From NCBI RefSeq assembly GCF_023715415.1, contig NZ_JAMBOB010000004.1:372001-436000 (forward strand): a stretch of DNA of 64,000 nt, read 5' to 3'. Source of the DNA: Neobacillus niacini. GTDB lineage: Bacteria; Bacillota; Bacilli; Bacillales; Cytobacillaceae. The stretch's first letter is position 1; every line of letters starts with the position of its first letter. Positions 43,313 through 52,728 of this stretch are shown piece by piece. A program made the position numbers and the translations under genes. A model generated the notes under the pieces. That model was not told the DNA's origin. It did not search any database and saw nothing but the letters and a program-made list of their open reading frames with translations.

Positions 43313-44704
43313 TCCGACTTGCTCTACTCGATCATGTTTTTGTTTTCCCCGTTTATGATATCCCTTACCATAATAGAAAGCTGTTAAGATTCCAAGCCAA
43401 AGCGGCCCAACGATTAAAGCAATCCTTGTATCTGGGAAAAACGCCATTAACCCTACAACTAGAAGTAAGAATGCTAATGAAAAATAAGATGTGAATGGGA
43501 ATAACGGCATCTTATATTTTAAAGCTTTTACGTTAGCTGGAGTTAAACTCTTACGATACTTAATCTGTGATAATAGAATCATCGACCACGTCCAAATCGC
43601 ACCAAACGTTGAAATAGCAGTTACCCATGTAAATACTTTAGCTGGTACTAAATAGTTCAGAACAACGCCCACTAACAGTGCACCCGCTGTTACGAAAACG
43701 GCTTTACTAGGAACACCATTCTTGTTTAATTTACCAAGGCCCTTTGGTGCCTCATCATTTTCAGCTAAGTTGAATAACATACGTGCTGTACTAAAAATAC
43801 CGCCGTTACACGATGAAAGCGCAGCGGTTAAGACAACAAAGTTAATGATCCCAGCTGCAGCAGGGATTCCAAGCTTATCAAAGGTCAAAACAAACGGACT
43901 GCCTTGCGCTCCGATTTCGGTCCAAGGATAAATCGACATAATTACAAACAAGGCACCAACATAGAAAATAAGAATTCGCCAGAAAACAGAATCAATCGCT
44001 TTAGATAACGTTTTTTCCGGATTCTTTACTTCCCCGGCAGTAATACCAATCATCTCAATACCTAAGAATGCAAACATAACCATTTGTAAGGACATTAATA
44101 CACCAGTGATTCCATTTGGAAGGATTCCACCATTCTCCCAAAGATTGCTGATTCCAGTAGCAATACCGCCATTACCAATCCCTAATACAATCATTCCAAG
44201 ACCACTTACAATCATGAATACAATCGTAATAATCTTAATTAGCGCAAACCAAAATTCAAGTTCACCATATGCTTTTACATTAAGGAAATTGACAGATGCC
44301 ATGATGACAAGTGCAGCTAATGCCCAAATCCAGCGTGGTACTTCTGGGAACCAATACTCCATGTAGATTCCTGCTGCCGTAATCTCAGCCATACAGGTAA
44401 CAACCCATAGGAACCAATAATTCCACCCTGTTAAGAAACCAGGCAAGGAACCTAAATAGTCCCGGGCATATTGACTGAAGGATCCGGCAACTGGTTTTTG
44501 AATCGCCATCTCACCAAGCGCTCTCATAATAAAGAACATAATCATTCCAGCAAATGCATATCCCAGAATAATTCCAGGTCCCGCAAGCTTAATCGCAGTT
44601 GCTGACCCTAGAAACAAACCTACCCCAATGGCTGCTCCTAAAGACATGAGTGTAATATGTCTTTCTTCTAAACCTCGTTGTAATTGATTTGGATTTTTCT
44701 GCAT
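43310..44704 (-). CDS. amino acid permease (AAT family), probable alanine transporter
   Basis: The 464-aa APC-superfamily protein has 12 TM spans and the AAT signature (QLQRGLEERHITLMSLGAAIGVGLFLGSA-like start; AGPGIILGYAFAGMIMF; GEVKNPEKTL). AAT members import amino acids with protons. The divergent AdeR-like regulator, followed by alanine dehydrogenase and racemase genes, suggests L- or D-alanine as substrate; this is inference from context. A cre-like box sits in its upstream region. Confidence 0.85.
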   Translation of the reverse strand: MQKNPNQLQRGLEERHITLMSLGAAIGVGLFLGSATAIKLAGPGIILGYAFAGMIMFFIMRALGEMAIQKPVAGSFSQYARDYLGSLPGFLTGWNYWFLWVVTCMAEITAAGIYMEYWFPEVPRWIWALAALVIMASVNFLNVKAYGELEFWFALIKIITIVFMIVSGLGMIVLGIGNGGIATGISNLWENGGILPNGITGVLMSLQMVMFAFLGIEMIGITAGEVKNPEKTLSKAIDSVFWRILIFYVGALFVIMSIYPWTEIGAQGSPFVLTFDKLGIPAAAGIINFVVLTAALSSCNGGIFSTARMLFNLAENDEAPKGLGKLNKNGVPSKAVFVTAGALLVGVVLNYLVPAKVFTWVTAISTFGAIWTWSMILLSQIKYRKSLTPANVKALKYKMPLFPFTSYFSLAFLLLVVGLMAFFPDTRIALIVGPLWLGILTAFYYGKGYHKRGKQKHDRVEQVG

Positions 44705-44826
44705 AGTCTACCCCCAATTTTTAGTTTAAATCTCCTATTTCCCTTTTTCAGTAAAAAAGATACAATATTATTCGAATAAAAACTACTGTTTATATTTAAA
44801 TAATATCCCCCTATTCTTTTTCTAAA

Positions 44827-44874
44827 TGATAGCGTTTTCAAGTGCCTATACAATACAAAAAGTTAAAACTTTGT
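44827..44874. promoter_or_regulatory. cre-like box and AAAGTT-AA-AACTTT repeat between permease and adeR
   Basis: TGATAGCGTTTTCA (44827-44840) differs from the cre consensus at one position. AAAGTTAAAACTTT (44859-44872) is a perfect inverted repeat with a 2-bp centre and could be an AdeR-type site. Both lie in the 297-bp divergent gap 44705-45001. Confidence 0.4.
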
Positions 44875-45001
44875 GAAATTAATATAACATATCTGTGAAC
44901 ATTTTATATTGTAGAATAAAGACAAATCTATTAAAAGAATATTGTTATAAATGACAAATACGTTACATTGTGCACAATCTCAATCAAGAGGTGGTTTATA
45001 G

Positions 45002-46225
45002 ATGAAAAATGATCCGTTTCGCGCAAGTTTTGATAGTTTAGAAGAATTCGCAGATATGGTAAGTGAAGTCTTACATTGTCCAATAACGATAGAAGATGCG
45101 AACCATCGTCTCCTTGCCTATAGTACCCATGATGACCGAACCGACCCAGCACGGATTGCCACAATCATCGGCCGCCGGGTACCGGAAAAGGTTATCAATT
45201 CCTTATGGAAAGAAGGGGTCATTCCTTCATTATTAAACAGCACTGAACCTGTACGGGTTAAGACTGTGGATGAGATAGGGCTAGGAAATAGAGTTGCGGT
45301 CTCCATTTGGAAAAATGATGAAGTACTCGGCTTCATTTGGGCATTAGAGATTGAAAAAACATTAGGCGAAGAAGAAATGGACTGTTTAAAGCGGGCAGCG
45401 GACGCAACTAAAAATAAACTAATCCAACTACAAAACCGAAAAAATAAAAAGGAAGAACAATTTCAAGAGTTTTTCTGGCAACTGTTAACAAGTCATCTTT
45501 CTTCCAATGAAGAAATAATAAATAAGTTTCATGCGTTGCAAATTTCGCCTCCTACATTATTTGGTGTTGCCGTTTTTCACTTTTCAAAGGAAGTAGGAAG
45601 AGATGATGAAAAGCATATCGCTTATCTGTTAAAAACAATTCAACTACCAAAGATTTTACTGCACACCATTGACCATCAACAATTAATCTTGTTAATTTCT
45701 TTTGATGGAATCCAGCAGCCCGTAAATAAACTAAATGCATTTTGTGAACTGTTTGTCGCCAAAATGAAAGAACGATTTGGAATTAAATCCATCGTCCAGA
45801 GCCATAGCAGTGTTAAATGCGATTTAAGAAAAGTGGAAAAAGCGTACAAAGAAGCAGGTACTGTACTAGCAGTAAAGAGAAAATTCCCTAGTGAAGCAAT
45901 AAATATCCATGGCTACCAAAGTTTAGGAATATATAAGTATATTGATATATTGATAGAAAAGTCAGGTACAGACCAGAACGAAAACTACTCTCTGAAAAGT
46001 CTTCAAGAATATGATAAAAAAAACAACACCGATCTCGTCGAAACATTAGAAGTTTTTTTAAACAAAGACAGTAATGTCCACGAAGCAGCAAATCAATTAA
46101 ATGTACATACAAACACACTAAATTACCGGCTCAAACGTATATCCGAAATTGGTGAAATTAATCTAAAAGATCCAAACCAAAAAATAACCCTCTACCTAGA
46201 CCTTAAACTTGAAAAGTTCAAATAA
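45002..46225 (+). CDS. adeR: PucR-family regulator (AdeR-like)
   Basis: The 407-aa protein has an N-terminal GAF/PucR-like sensing region (about 1-150), a CdaR-like middle and a C-terminal PucR HTH ([21 protein letters not shown], near residue 360). In Bacillus subtilis AdeR activates the alanine dehydrogenase gene. Here the ald gene lies 239 bp downstream on the same strand, so the same role is likely. RBS AAGAGGTGG. Confidence 0.85.
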   Translation: MKNDPFRASFDSLEEFADMVSEVLHCPITIEDANHRLLAYSTHDDRTDPARIATIIGRRVPEKVINSLWKEGVIPSLLNSTEPVRVKTVDEIGLGNRVAVSIWKNDEVLGFIWALEIEKTLGEEEMDCLKRAADATKNKLIQLQNRKNKKEEQFQEFFWQLLTSHLSSNEEIINKFHALQISPPTLFGVAVFHFSKEVGRDDEKHIAYLLKTIQLPKILLHTIDHQQLILLISFDGIQQPVNKLNAFCELFVAKMKERFGIKSIVQSHSSVKCDLRKVEKAYKEAGTVLAVKRKFPSEAINIHGYQSLGIYKYIDILIEKSGTDQNENYSLKSLQEYDKKNNTDLVETLEVFLNKDSNVHEAANQLNVHTNTLNYRLKRISEIGEINLKDPNQKITLYLDLKLEKFK

Positions 46226-46228
46226 TAG

Positions 46229-46262
46229 TGGTGCCTGTCACCGCGGGCGGTGACAGGCACCA
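46229..46262. repeat. 34-bp perfect palindrome (GGTGACAGGCACC-type repeat)
   Basis: TGGTGCCTGTCACCGC and its exact complement GCGGTGACAGGCACCA flank a 2-bp centre, directly after the adeR stop. Sequences containing GGTGACAGGCACC recur in intergenic DNA of many bacilli. Followed by few T residues, it could act as a weak terminator. Confidence 0.75.
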
Positions 46263-46464
46263 TCTGTTTGAAAAAATAAACAAAACAAATTTATTTGTTG
46301 TCCCTGCTATTTTTCCTTTTATATCAAGGAATTTGTGTACGTTTTGTGTAAATCCACAAATAGGATCAAATTATTTCTGCATTCTAAACAAAGAAAAATG
46401 GTTTTGGAAGGATTATTCTAAAGTCAGAAAAAATCACTTAAGACTTCTAAGGGGGATAACGATA

Positions 46465-47598
46465 ATGATTATTGGCGTAGTGAAGGAAATTAAAAACAAT
46501 GAAAACCGTGTAGCACTTACTCCAGCAGGGGTGGTTTCATTTGTACAAGCTGGACATAAAGTAATCGTTGAAAAAGGGGCTGGAATTGGAAGCGGTTTCG
46601 TGGATGTGGATTACACTCAGGCAGGCGCTGAAATGATCGATTTAGCAGCTGATGTATGGAATCAGTCTGAAATGATCATGAAAGTGAAAGAACCTCTAGA
46701 AGGTGAATACAAATACTTCCGTCAAGGATTAGTATTATTTACCTACCTTCATTTGGCTGCAGAGCCTGCTTTAGCACAAGCACTTAAAAACAGTGGAGTA
46801 ATCGCGATTGCCTACGAAACAGTTTCTGTAAATCGTACGCTTCCGTTGCTTACACCAATGAGCGAAGTAGCAGGCCGTATGTCAGCACAAATCGGGGCAC
46901 AATTTTTACAGAAATTCAATGGCGGTAAAGGGATCCTATTAGCAGGTGTTCCTGGGGTAAGCCGTGGTAAGGTTACCATCATTGGCGGCGGCATTGTCGG
47001 AACAAACGCTGCAAAGATGGCGATTGGTTTAGGTGCAGATGTAACCATTATCGATCTAAGCGCAGATCGTCTTCGTTACTTAGATGATGTTTTCGGAAAC
47101 CAAATTAAAACATTAATTTCAAATCCATTCAACATTGCTGAAGCAGTGAAAGAAGCAGACTTAGTCATTGGTGCAGTATTAATCCCGGGGGCAAAAGCTC
47201 CTAAGCTAGTAACAGAAGAAATGGTTAAAACGATGAAACCTGGGTCTGTGATCGTTGACGTTGCAATAGACCAAGGCGGAAGTGTTGAAACCATTGACCA
47301 TGTAACCACTCACGACAACCCAACATTTGAAAAACACGGTGTCGTTCACTATTCCGTAGCCAACATGCCTGGAGCGGTTCCAAGAACATCTACTATGGCT
47401 CTTACTAATGCAACTGTTCCATATGCATTGCAAATTGCGAACAAGGGTGTCCAAAAGGCAATCTCTGAAAATCCAGCATTAAAGCTTGGTGTAAACGTTG
47501 CGAACGGCGAAATTACTTACGAAGCGGTAGCAAAAGACCTAAATTATGAATATGTACCAGTAGAAGAAGCATTGGAAAAAGAAATTGTATTGAACTAA
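46465..47598 (+). CDS. ald: alanine dehydrogenase
   Basis: The 377-aa enzyme has [20 protein letters not shown] at the start, catalytic region [11 protein letters not shown]...LFTYLHLA (Lys and His), and the NAD-binding [13 protein letters not shown]. It reversibly deaminates L-alanine to pyruvate and ammonia with NAD+. The open frame reaches back to 46228 through the palindrome, but ATG 46465 with RBS GGGGG matches the family start. About 200 bp upstream are free for AdeR-type control. Confidence 0.96.
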   Translation: MIIGVVKEIKNNENRVALTPAGVVSFVQAGHKVIVEKGAGIGSGFVDVDYTQAGAEMIDLAADVWNQSEMIMKVKEPLEGEYKYFRQGLVLFTYLHLAAEPALAQALKNSGVIAIAYETVSVNRTLPLLTPMSEVAGRMSAQIGAQFLQKFNGGKGILLAGVPGVSRGKVTIIGGGIVGTNAAKMAIGLGADVTIIDLSADRLRYLDDVFGNQIKTLISNPFNIAEAVKEADLVIGAVLIPGAKAPKLVTEEMVKTMKPGSVIVDVAIDQGGSVETIDHVTTHDNPTFEKHGVVHYSVANMPGAVPRTSTMALTNATVPYALQIANKGVQKAISENPALKLGVNVANGEITYEAVAKDLNYEYVPVEEALEKEIVLN

Positions 47599-47607
47599 CC
47601 ATCTTGG

Positions 47608-47637
47608 TACCCTCAAGTTTATCTTGAGGGTTTTTTC
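47608..47637 (+). terminator. terminator of ald
   Basis: ACCCTCAAG-TTTAT-CTTGAGGG, then TTTTTT. Confidence 0.9.
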
Positions 47638-47661
47638 ATAGGAACTCAGGGAGGGAGAATT

Positions 47662-48816
47662 GTGAATCTACAAAGTTATCGAGATACATGTGCTGAAGTA
47701 TCCTTATGCGCCATTAAACATAATACCAATCAATTTAAAAAATATATTGGAGCTTCCGTGAACATGATGGCTGTGGTAAAAGCAGATGGTTACGGTCATG
47801 GGGCTGTTCCGGCTGCTAGAACAGCAGTAGAAGCTGGTGCAGATTATCTAGCAGTCGCCATCTTGGACGAAGCAATTGAACTACGTGAGGCCGAAATAAC
47901 CGAGCCCATTCTTGTATTAGGATATACCCCCATCCGATCCATTCGGCAGGCGATTATTGCCGGGGTTGAGTTAACCGTTTTTAGTGAGGACGTACTTGAC
48001 GAAATTATTTTTCAGTCCGAGGTTCTTCAGAAAACGGTATCCATCCATTTAAAAATCGATACGGGAATGACAAGAATAGGTGTACAGACCCGAGAAGAAG
48101 CACTGGAATTAGCATTTAAAGCGTTAACATCACCATTTGTCACTCTAAAAGGCATTTTCACTCACTTTGCTAATGCTGATAGTGAGGATCCATCTTATAC
48201 ACTACAGCAATTCGAACGATTTCTTTCTGTTTCTTCCTTTATAAATGACAACGGCATTTCTATCCCATTAAAGCATTGTTGTAATACCGCTGGGACAATG
48301 AATTTTCCTGAAATGCACCTTGATATGGTCCGTGTCGGAATTGGATTATACGGTCTGTACCCAGACCTTTCGTTGAAGGAGCATCCTATTTCCCTCAAGC
48401 AAGCCATGACGCTAAAAACGAAAATTGTTGGACTAAAAAAAATAGTCAAGTCGCAGCCTGTTAGCTATGGATGCACCTATACTCCATCAAGTGAAAGGGT
48501 AATTGCCACCCTTCCAATCGGGTATGCAGATGGACTCTCAAGACACCTCTCCAACTGCGGCCAATTTCTGGTAAATGGACAAAAGGCACTAGTAGCAGGT
48601 CGAGTCTGCATGGACCAAACGATGATAGATGTAACTGGCCTCCTCTCCTGCCAACAGGGGGATGAAGTAATTATTTTTGGAGGAAATGACGAAGAATTTC
48701 AATCCATTGATGAAATCGCACTTCTCATGGGGACGATTAACTATGAGGTAGTCTGTTTGATTGGGAAGCGGGTTCCGCGGATTTATACTGTCTTAGGTAA
48801 TGAAATTTACAAATAA
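47662..48816 (+). CDS. alr: alanine racemase
   Basis: The 384-aa protein has the PLP Lys in MAVVKADGYGHG (near residue 39), the second catalytic Tyr in SYGCTYTPSS (near 272) and PLP-binding RVGIGLYG. It interconverts L- and D-alanine for peptidoglycan or D-alanine catabolism. The position behind ald suggests that this copy (Bacillus has two) feeds D-alanine into the catabolic route. GTG start at 47662 with RBS GGGAGGGAG. Confidence 0.94.
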   Translation: MNLQSYRDTCAEVSLCAIKHNTNQFKKYIGASVNMMAVVKADGYGHGAVPAARTAVEAGADYLAVAILDEAIELREAEITEPILVLGYTPIRSIRQAIIAGVELTVFSEDVLDEIIFQSEVLQKTVSIHLKIDTGMTRIGVQTREEALELAFKALTSPFVTLKGIFTHFANADSEDPSYTLQQFERFLSVSSFINDNGISIPLKHCCNTAGTMNFPEMHLDMVRVGIGLYGLYPDLSLKEHPISLKQAMTLKTKIVGLKKIVKSQPVSYGCTYTPSSERVIATLPIGYADGLSRHLSNCGQFLVNGQKALVAGRVCMDQTMIDVTGLLSCQQGDEVIIFGGNDEEFQSIDEIALLMGTINYEVVCLIGKRVPRIYTVLGNEIYK

Positions 48817-48847
48817 GTCCTGCAATCCACTGGCTATAGATAATTTA

Positions 48848-48888
48848 TAAAAAACAGGTCACACCAACTTTGATGTGACCTGTTCTAA
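48848..48888. terminator. bidirectional terminator
   Basis: AACAGGTCACA / TGTGACCTGTT stem between alr and the convergent YdjM-like gene. Confidence 0.85.
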
Positions 48889-48889
48889 A

Positions 48890-49516
48890 CTATAATTCTA
48901 TCTTTGAAACAGGTAAGAATAGCTTTATCCCACGTTTATTAAACGGCAATATTTTTAGGTCGGCTATTAAATGACTGATGTATCCCCCAAGACAGGCATA
49001 GAAAACACCATTGATTCCAAGTGACACCTCTAGTTTTAATGCGATGATTCCGAAGAATAGGACACCCAAGATGGAATGTGTATAGCTGCGATGCGAGGAA
49101 ATGGACGCAATCACGATATAAACCCCAAGCAGAAGTAACCATACTTCAGACAACGATATTCCTCCGATTAGGACCCCTATTCCTGTAATAGTTAACATAT
49201 GCTTTTGTTTGATGAGTGACGAGACAATCATAATCACCAATCCGCTTCCAATACCAAACCATTTATCTAATGCCCTTCCCTCATAAAAACTATAAAAAAC
49301 CATCAAGACTCCAATAAATAAAGCCGTCAACCGAATCACCTTATGAGATAAGGTAATTTTACCGCGGAGCTTTCCATCAATATCTAAATCAGGCATTAAG
49401 CCCGAAACCGCTCCTAGTCCAACGAGAATGATTGTCTCCGTGGGAGAAGAATGAAAGGTGTTGGCAGCGACAAATCCTGTCGCGGCTCCGATTGCTGTAT
49501 GTGCGGTACCATTCAA
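48890..49516 (-). CDS. YdjM/DUF457-family membrane-bound hydrolase-like protein
   Basis: This protein of about 208 aa has several TM spans and the family's conserved polar sites: HTAIGAATG near the start, GLMPDLDIDG, HRSYTHSILG and GGYISHLIADL, a set of His/Asp residues that would bind a metal. Family members are called metal-dependent hydrolases; substrates are not established. The frame opens at GTG 49528; TTG 49516, 8 nt after AGAGGTGG, is better spaced. Confidence 0.8.
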   Translation of the reverse strand: MNGTAHTAIGAATGFVAANTFHSSPTETIILVGLGAVSGLMPDLDIDGKLRGKITLSHKVIRLTALFIGVLMVFYSFYEGRALDKWFGIGSGLVIMIVSSLIKQKHMLTITGIGVLIGGISLSEVWLLLLGVYIVIASISSHRSYTHSILGVLFFGIIALKLEVSLGINGVFYACLGGYISHLIADLKILPFNKRGIKLFLPVSKIEL

Positions 49517-49611
49517 TGTTAATTCCACCTCTATTTTTGTTGATATCCCTATCCTACATCAAAACATTTGTTCTGTTTAGTAATTTCACCAAAAACCCTA
49601 CTATTATCCCA

Positions 49612-49648
49612 TGAAAAAAGTAGCCAGGCATCCACCTGACTACTTTCC
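49612..49648 (-). terminator. terminator of the S9 peptidase gene
   Basis: On the minus strand AAAGTAGTCAGG / CCTGGCTACTTT stem followed by TTTCATGG; overlaps the last codons. Confidence 0.8.
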
Positions 49649-51424
49649 TAAATATTTTTCTAGAAACTCCGCCATCTCTGTATAGGAAGTTATTTTATTC
49701 TTCAGCTTCATCATCGTATGCCCTTCCTCTTCAATTCGGCTATATTGGAGGGGATGATTTCGCTCCTTAAGCTTCCTCACAATCTGATCGGATTCTTGGA
49801 TAGGAACTCGCGGGTCATTGACGCCATGAATCACCATTAGCGGTGCTTTAATTTTATCGGAATGATTCAGCGGGTCGATTTTATCAAAAAAGTCGCCATC
49901 ATTTTCAATGGTTCCATACTCCGTCTCTCTTAGCTTTTTCCGCCAGGGACTTGTTGTTTGAAGGAAGGTCCGGATACTAGACATTCCAACGATATCGATG
50001 GCTGCGGCCCAAAATTCCGGGAAGTGACTAATCGCCGCCAGGACGACAAATCCCCCATAGCTCCCGCCGACAATCGCGCACCTTTGGGCATCAATATCGC
50101 CTGTTTTTTTCAGCCACTCCATTAAAAAAATAACATCCTTTACTGCATCCATCCGTTTTCGCCCATCATCAAGATGAGTAAAGGCTTTTCCATAACCTGT
50201 ACTGCCACGGATATTTGGGGCAACTACCGCATATCCTTGGCTTATAAAATATTGCAAAAAGGGGCTATAGACGGCGCGGCTTTGACTCTCCGGCCCTCCG
50301 TGAATATAGACAACCACAGGAGATTTCTCCTTCTTATTAGCAGGCTTATAGTAAAAAGCAGGAATTTGCAGGTTGTCAAAGGATGGAAATGTTATCGGCT
50401 CGGGCTCCACTAGTTTTTCCTCGAGAATGGGTGTACGAGAAATATAGGTAAGCCGCTTTGCTTGGATGGTCTTTAGGTCAACCTCCCATATGTCAGGGGG
50501 ATGAGCAGGTCCATTTAAAACAAAGCCCAGCTTTTGATTATCTGGTGAAAATCTGAGATTGAACATTACACCGATAGGAGTTTCCCAGTTATACAAGGTT
50601 GTTCGCTCCAAGTCGATTAGAAAGCCCTTGGATATTCCTCCTTGATTCATCGAAAATGCTAATTTATTCTTAACTTTGTTTATGACTAAGTCTTCAAAGT
50701 CCCATTCGCCCCGCTCAAGCCAGGTAAATTGTTTACTTGCAATCTGAATCATGGCCAGCCCGAAGAATTCTCTGTCCTGATTGGTTAATAGATAGAGATG
50801 ATCAGCATCCTTATTAAAATGGATATCTTTATAGCCTGCTTCGCCCTTATGCTGTGTAATCCAGTCCATTTTTCCTGTCAAAAGCGAAAATACCCCTAAA
50901 TCATGATCAAGGGGCGTGTTTGTTTTTTTCACTAATAGTGAATTTCCATCTGGAAACCACTTTTCCACCGAATACGTTCCATCTCCGGTAAATACAGAGC
51001 GGATTTCCAAGGTCTCCAAGTTTTGTATATAAATATCTAAAAAAGCTGGATTCCGGCGGTTGCTCGACCAGGCAATCCATTTTCCGTCGGGAGAGCTGTC
51101 ACCAAACATATGAAGATGTTCTGGGGAGTTTGTCAGGGCAATTTTTTCACCATTCTCCTTTAATACGTACAATTGCTCCTTTTCATCGCCATCTGCATCC
51201 ATCCCGTAAACCAAATCCGACGAACCTGCAATATATTTAATAAACGTAATTCCTTTCATAGAAAAAGAGGTTTGCGCAGGCCACCTGTCCTCTCTATCAA
51301 GCTCCCAAACCTGTGGTACCCCTGTATAATCAGAAATAAAACTGATTTTCTTGCCCTTTGGATCGTATTCAAAGCTTTTCACCATACGCACGTGTATATA
51401 AGGGTCAATGGTTATTTCCTTCAT
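49640..51424 (-). CDS. S9 family prolyl oligopeptidase-type serine peptidase
   Basis: The protein (about 594 aa) has an N-terminal beta-propeller (DPKGKKISFISDYTG; SPDGKWIAWSSNRR, WD40-like PD40 repeats up to about residue 330) and a C-terminal alpha/beta hydrolase with Ser in GGSYGGF, Asp in GVNDPRVP and His in EEGHTMM. It hydrolyses short peptides (acylaminoacyl- or dipeptidyl-peptidase-like). No signal peptide, so intracellular. The frame is open from 51475, which lacks an RBS; ATG 51424 after GGTGGGAATGG is more likely but still moderate. Confidence 0.88.
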   Translation of the reverse strand: MKEITIDPYIHVRMVKSFEYDPKGKKISFISDYTGVPQVWELDREDRWPAQTSFSMKGITFIKYIAGSSDLVYGMDADGDEKEQLYVLKENGEKIALTNSPEHLHMFGDSSPDGKWIAWSSNRRNPAFLDIYIQNLETLEIRSVFTGDGTYSVEKWFPDGNSLLVKKTNTPLDHDLGVFSLLTGKMDWITQHKGEAGYKDIHFNKDADHLYLLTNQDREFFGLAMIQIASKQFTWLERGEWDFEDLVINKVKNKLAFSMNQGGISKGFLIDLERTTLYNWETPIGVMFNLRFSPDNQKLGFVLNGPAHPPDIWEVDLKTIQAKRLTYISRTPILEEKLVEPEPITFPSFDNLQIPAFYYKPANKKEKSPVVVYIHGGPESQSRAVYSPFLQYFISQGYAVVAPNIRGSTGYGKAFTHLDDGRKRMDAVKDVIFLMEWLKKTGDIDAQRCAIVGGSYGGFVVLAAISHFPEFWAAAIDIVGMSSIRTFLQTTSPWRKKLRETEYGTIENDGDFFDKIDPLNHSDKIKAPLMVIHGVNDPRVPIQESDQIVRKLKERNHPLQYSRIEEEGHTMMKLKNKITSYTEMAEFLEKYLGK

Positions 51425-51554
51425 TCCATTCCCACCATTCACGATGACTTTTTTATAAATCTTTACCTCTTTCATTCTATTTAAATAGGTTTGGGTTCAT
51501 TCGGAATTATTTGGCAGAAAAAAGGAGGCAAGAGTTTTTGTTGTTCATCATAGG

Positions 51555-51650
51555 GATGAAGGACAAATCTCGTAACGGAAGCAAGACATTTGTCTTTCAT
51601 CATGGAGATGATGGACAAATCCCGGTAAGGAAGCAATATATTTATCAATT
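51555..51650. repeat. two diverged copies of the GGACAAATC hairpin repeat
   Basis: Units starting at 51555 (GATGAAGGACAAATC ... ATTTGTCTTTCATC) and 51607 (GATGATGGACAAATC ...) have a period of about 52 bp and the same inverted-repeat design as the array at 25642-25853. The rest of the gap 51485-51721 shows nothing else. Confidence 0.65.
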
Positions 51651-51721
51651 GTATTGTAATACCATCATGTATTGCACTTTTCGGACTTCAATTTGGACAA
51701 TTCAAATTGAATCGCCTGTGC

Positions 51722-52612
51722 TTATTCCTGAAATTCAATAAACCATTTCACACATTGATAGGTTGTTTCCCAATCCGCTAAATCTTCTACTCCCCAGCAT
51801 GCATATAGTGTACCTAGTGCAATTGCAACTTTTAGCAGTCGCCCACGATCAAAGCCCAGCTGTTTACTAATTGTATCCACTCGGAGCTTAAGGATACTTT
51901 TTGGATCAGACTTTGACTCTAATTGGTTAATCAAGAAGGAAACAACATCAAAATACGGGTCCCCTGCAACTCCTTTTGGGTCAATGGCCATCCAGCCTTT
52001 TTGCTCGGAAAGCAGAATATTTTCATGGTGTAAATCGCCGTGAAGCAGTTGGGGTCCTTCAGAAGTTTCCATTACCTGTTGAAAAAATTCTTCTGCTAAC
52101 TGAACATGTTCCATTGAAATCTGTACATCTCCTGATTCTCGGTACCGTTTAAGCCCCTCGAACCAGTGTGTAAGCGATGGCGTTGCCCCTTCCTTTGGGA
52201 CCGGTTTGCGAATAGCCTTCCAAACCTTTATGTAATTCTCCAGTACCATCCTTTCATCGGTTTCCTCTGAAAGCATGGTTCCCGGGACAAGCCTCTCAAG
52301 CAGCATAACGCCATGTTTCGGATCTGACTTCAAAATCCTCGCACAGCCATCGCCATCATATACCTGAAGCGTCACCATCTCATTTCGTGTATCAAAGTTT
52401 GGGACACCCAGCTTTAAAATTAAAGGTGTTCCTTCTGAATCTCTCACTTTTATTACATAATTATAAGAAAGGTTCGCAACAGGCCCATCACTCGTAAGCT
52501 CCCACTTTTCTATATAGGTTTGGACCGTGGACTCTAAAGATTGTAACCATGTCTGTCCATCAGACCCAAAGGCATTAATAATTTTATCCTGAAATTCACT
52601 AGAAATTTGCAT
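51722..52612 (-). CDS. aminoglycoside/hydroxyurea kinase-like phosphotransferase
   Basis: The 296-aa protein has the kinase catalytic loop HGDLHHENILL (near residue 190) and the metal-binding IDPKGVAGDPYFDV (near 207), as in the APH(6)/streptomycin 6-kinase-type family (APH_6_hur). Such proteins phosphorylate aminoglycosides or other hydroxyls; chromosomal members often have unknown native substrates. No RBS of note (AAAGGGGAAAAG upstream is acceptable). Monocistronic. Confidence 0.82.
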   Translation of the reverse strand: MQISSEFQDKIINAFGSDGQTWLQSLESTVQTYIEKWELTSDGPVANLSYNYVIKVRDSEGTPLILKLGVPNFDTRNEMVTLQVYDGDGCARILKSDPKHGVMLLERLVPGTMLSEETDERMVLENYIKVWKAIRKPVPKEGATPSLTHWFEGLKRYRESGDVQISMEHVQLAEEFFQQVMETSEGPQLLHGDLHHENILLSEQKGWMAIDPKGVAGDPYFDVVSFLINQLESKSDPKSILKLRVDTISKQLGFDRGRLLKVAIALGTLYACWGVEDLADWETTYQCVKWFIEFQE

Positions 52613-52683
52613 ACTTTTCCCCTTTGTTTTTATCTATTTCAAGAATTAACAATTCAACATCGCCATTCATTTTTCCTCTTTTC

Positions 52684-52728
52684 ACAAGAAAAAGACGATT
52701 TCGAGTGTTCGAACCGCCTTTTTTCTCA
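52684..52728. terminator. bidirectional hairpin terminator
   Basis: AAAAAGACGATTTCGA ... TTCGAACCGCCTTTTTT, of the same type as those next to the doxX genes. It terminates the minus-strand GGDEF-EAL gene. Confidence 0.75.

Noticed and set aside
46228..46464. 79-residue extension of alanine dehydrogenase
   Set aside because: It reads through the 34-bp palindrome and lacks similarity to the family; ATG 46465 has a good RBS and the canonical start.
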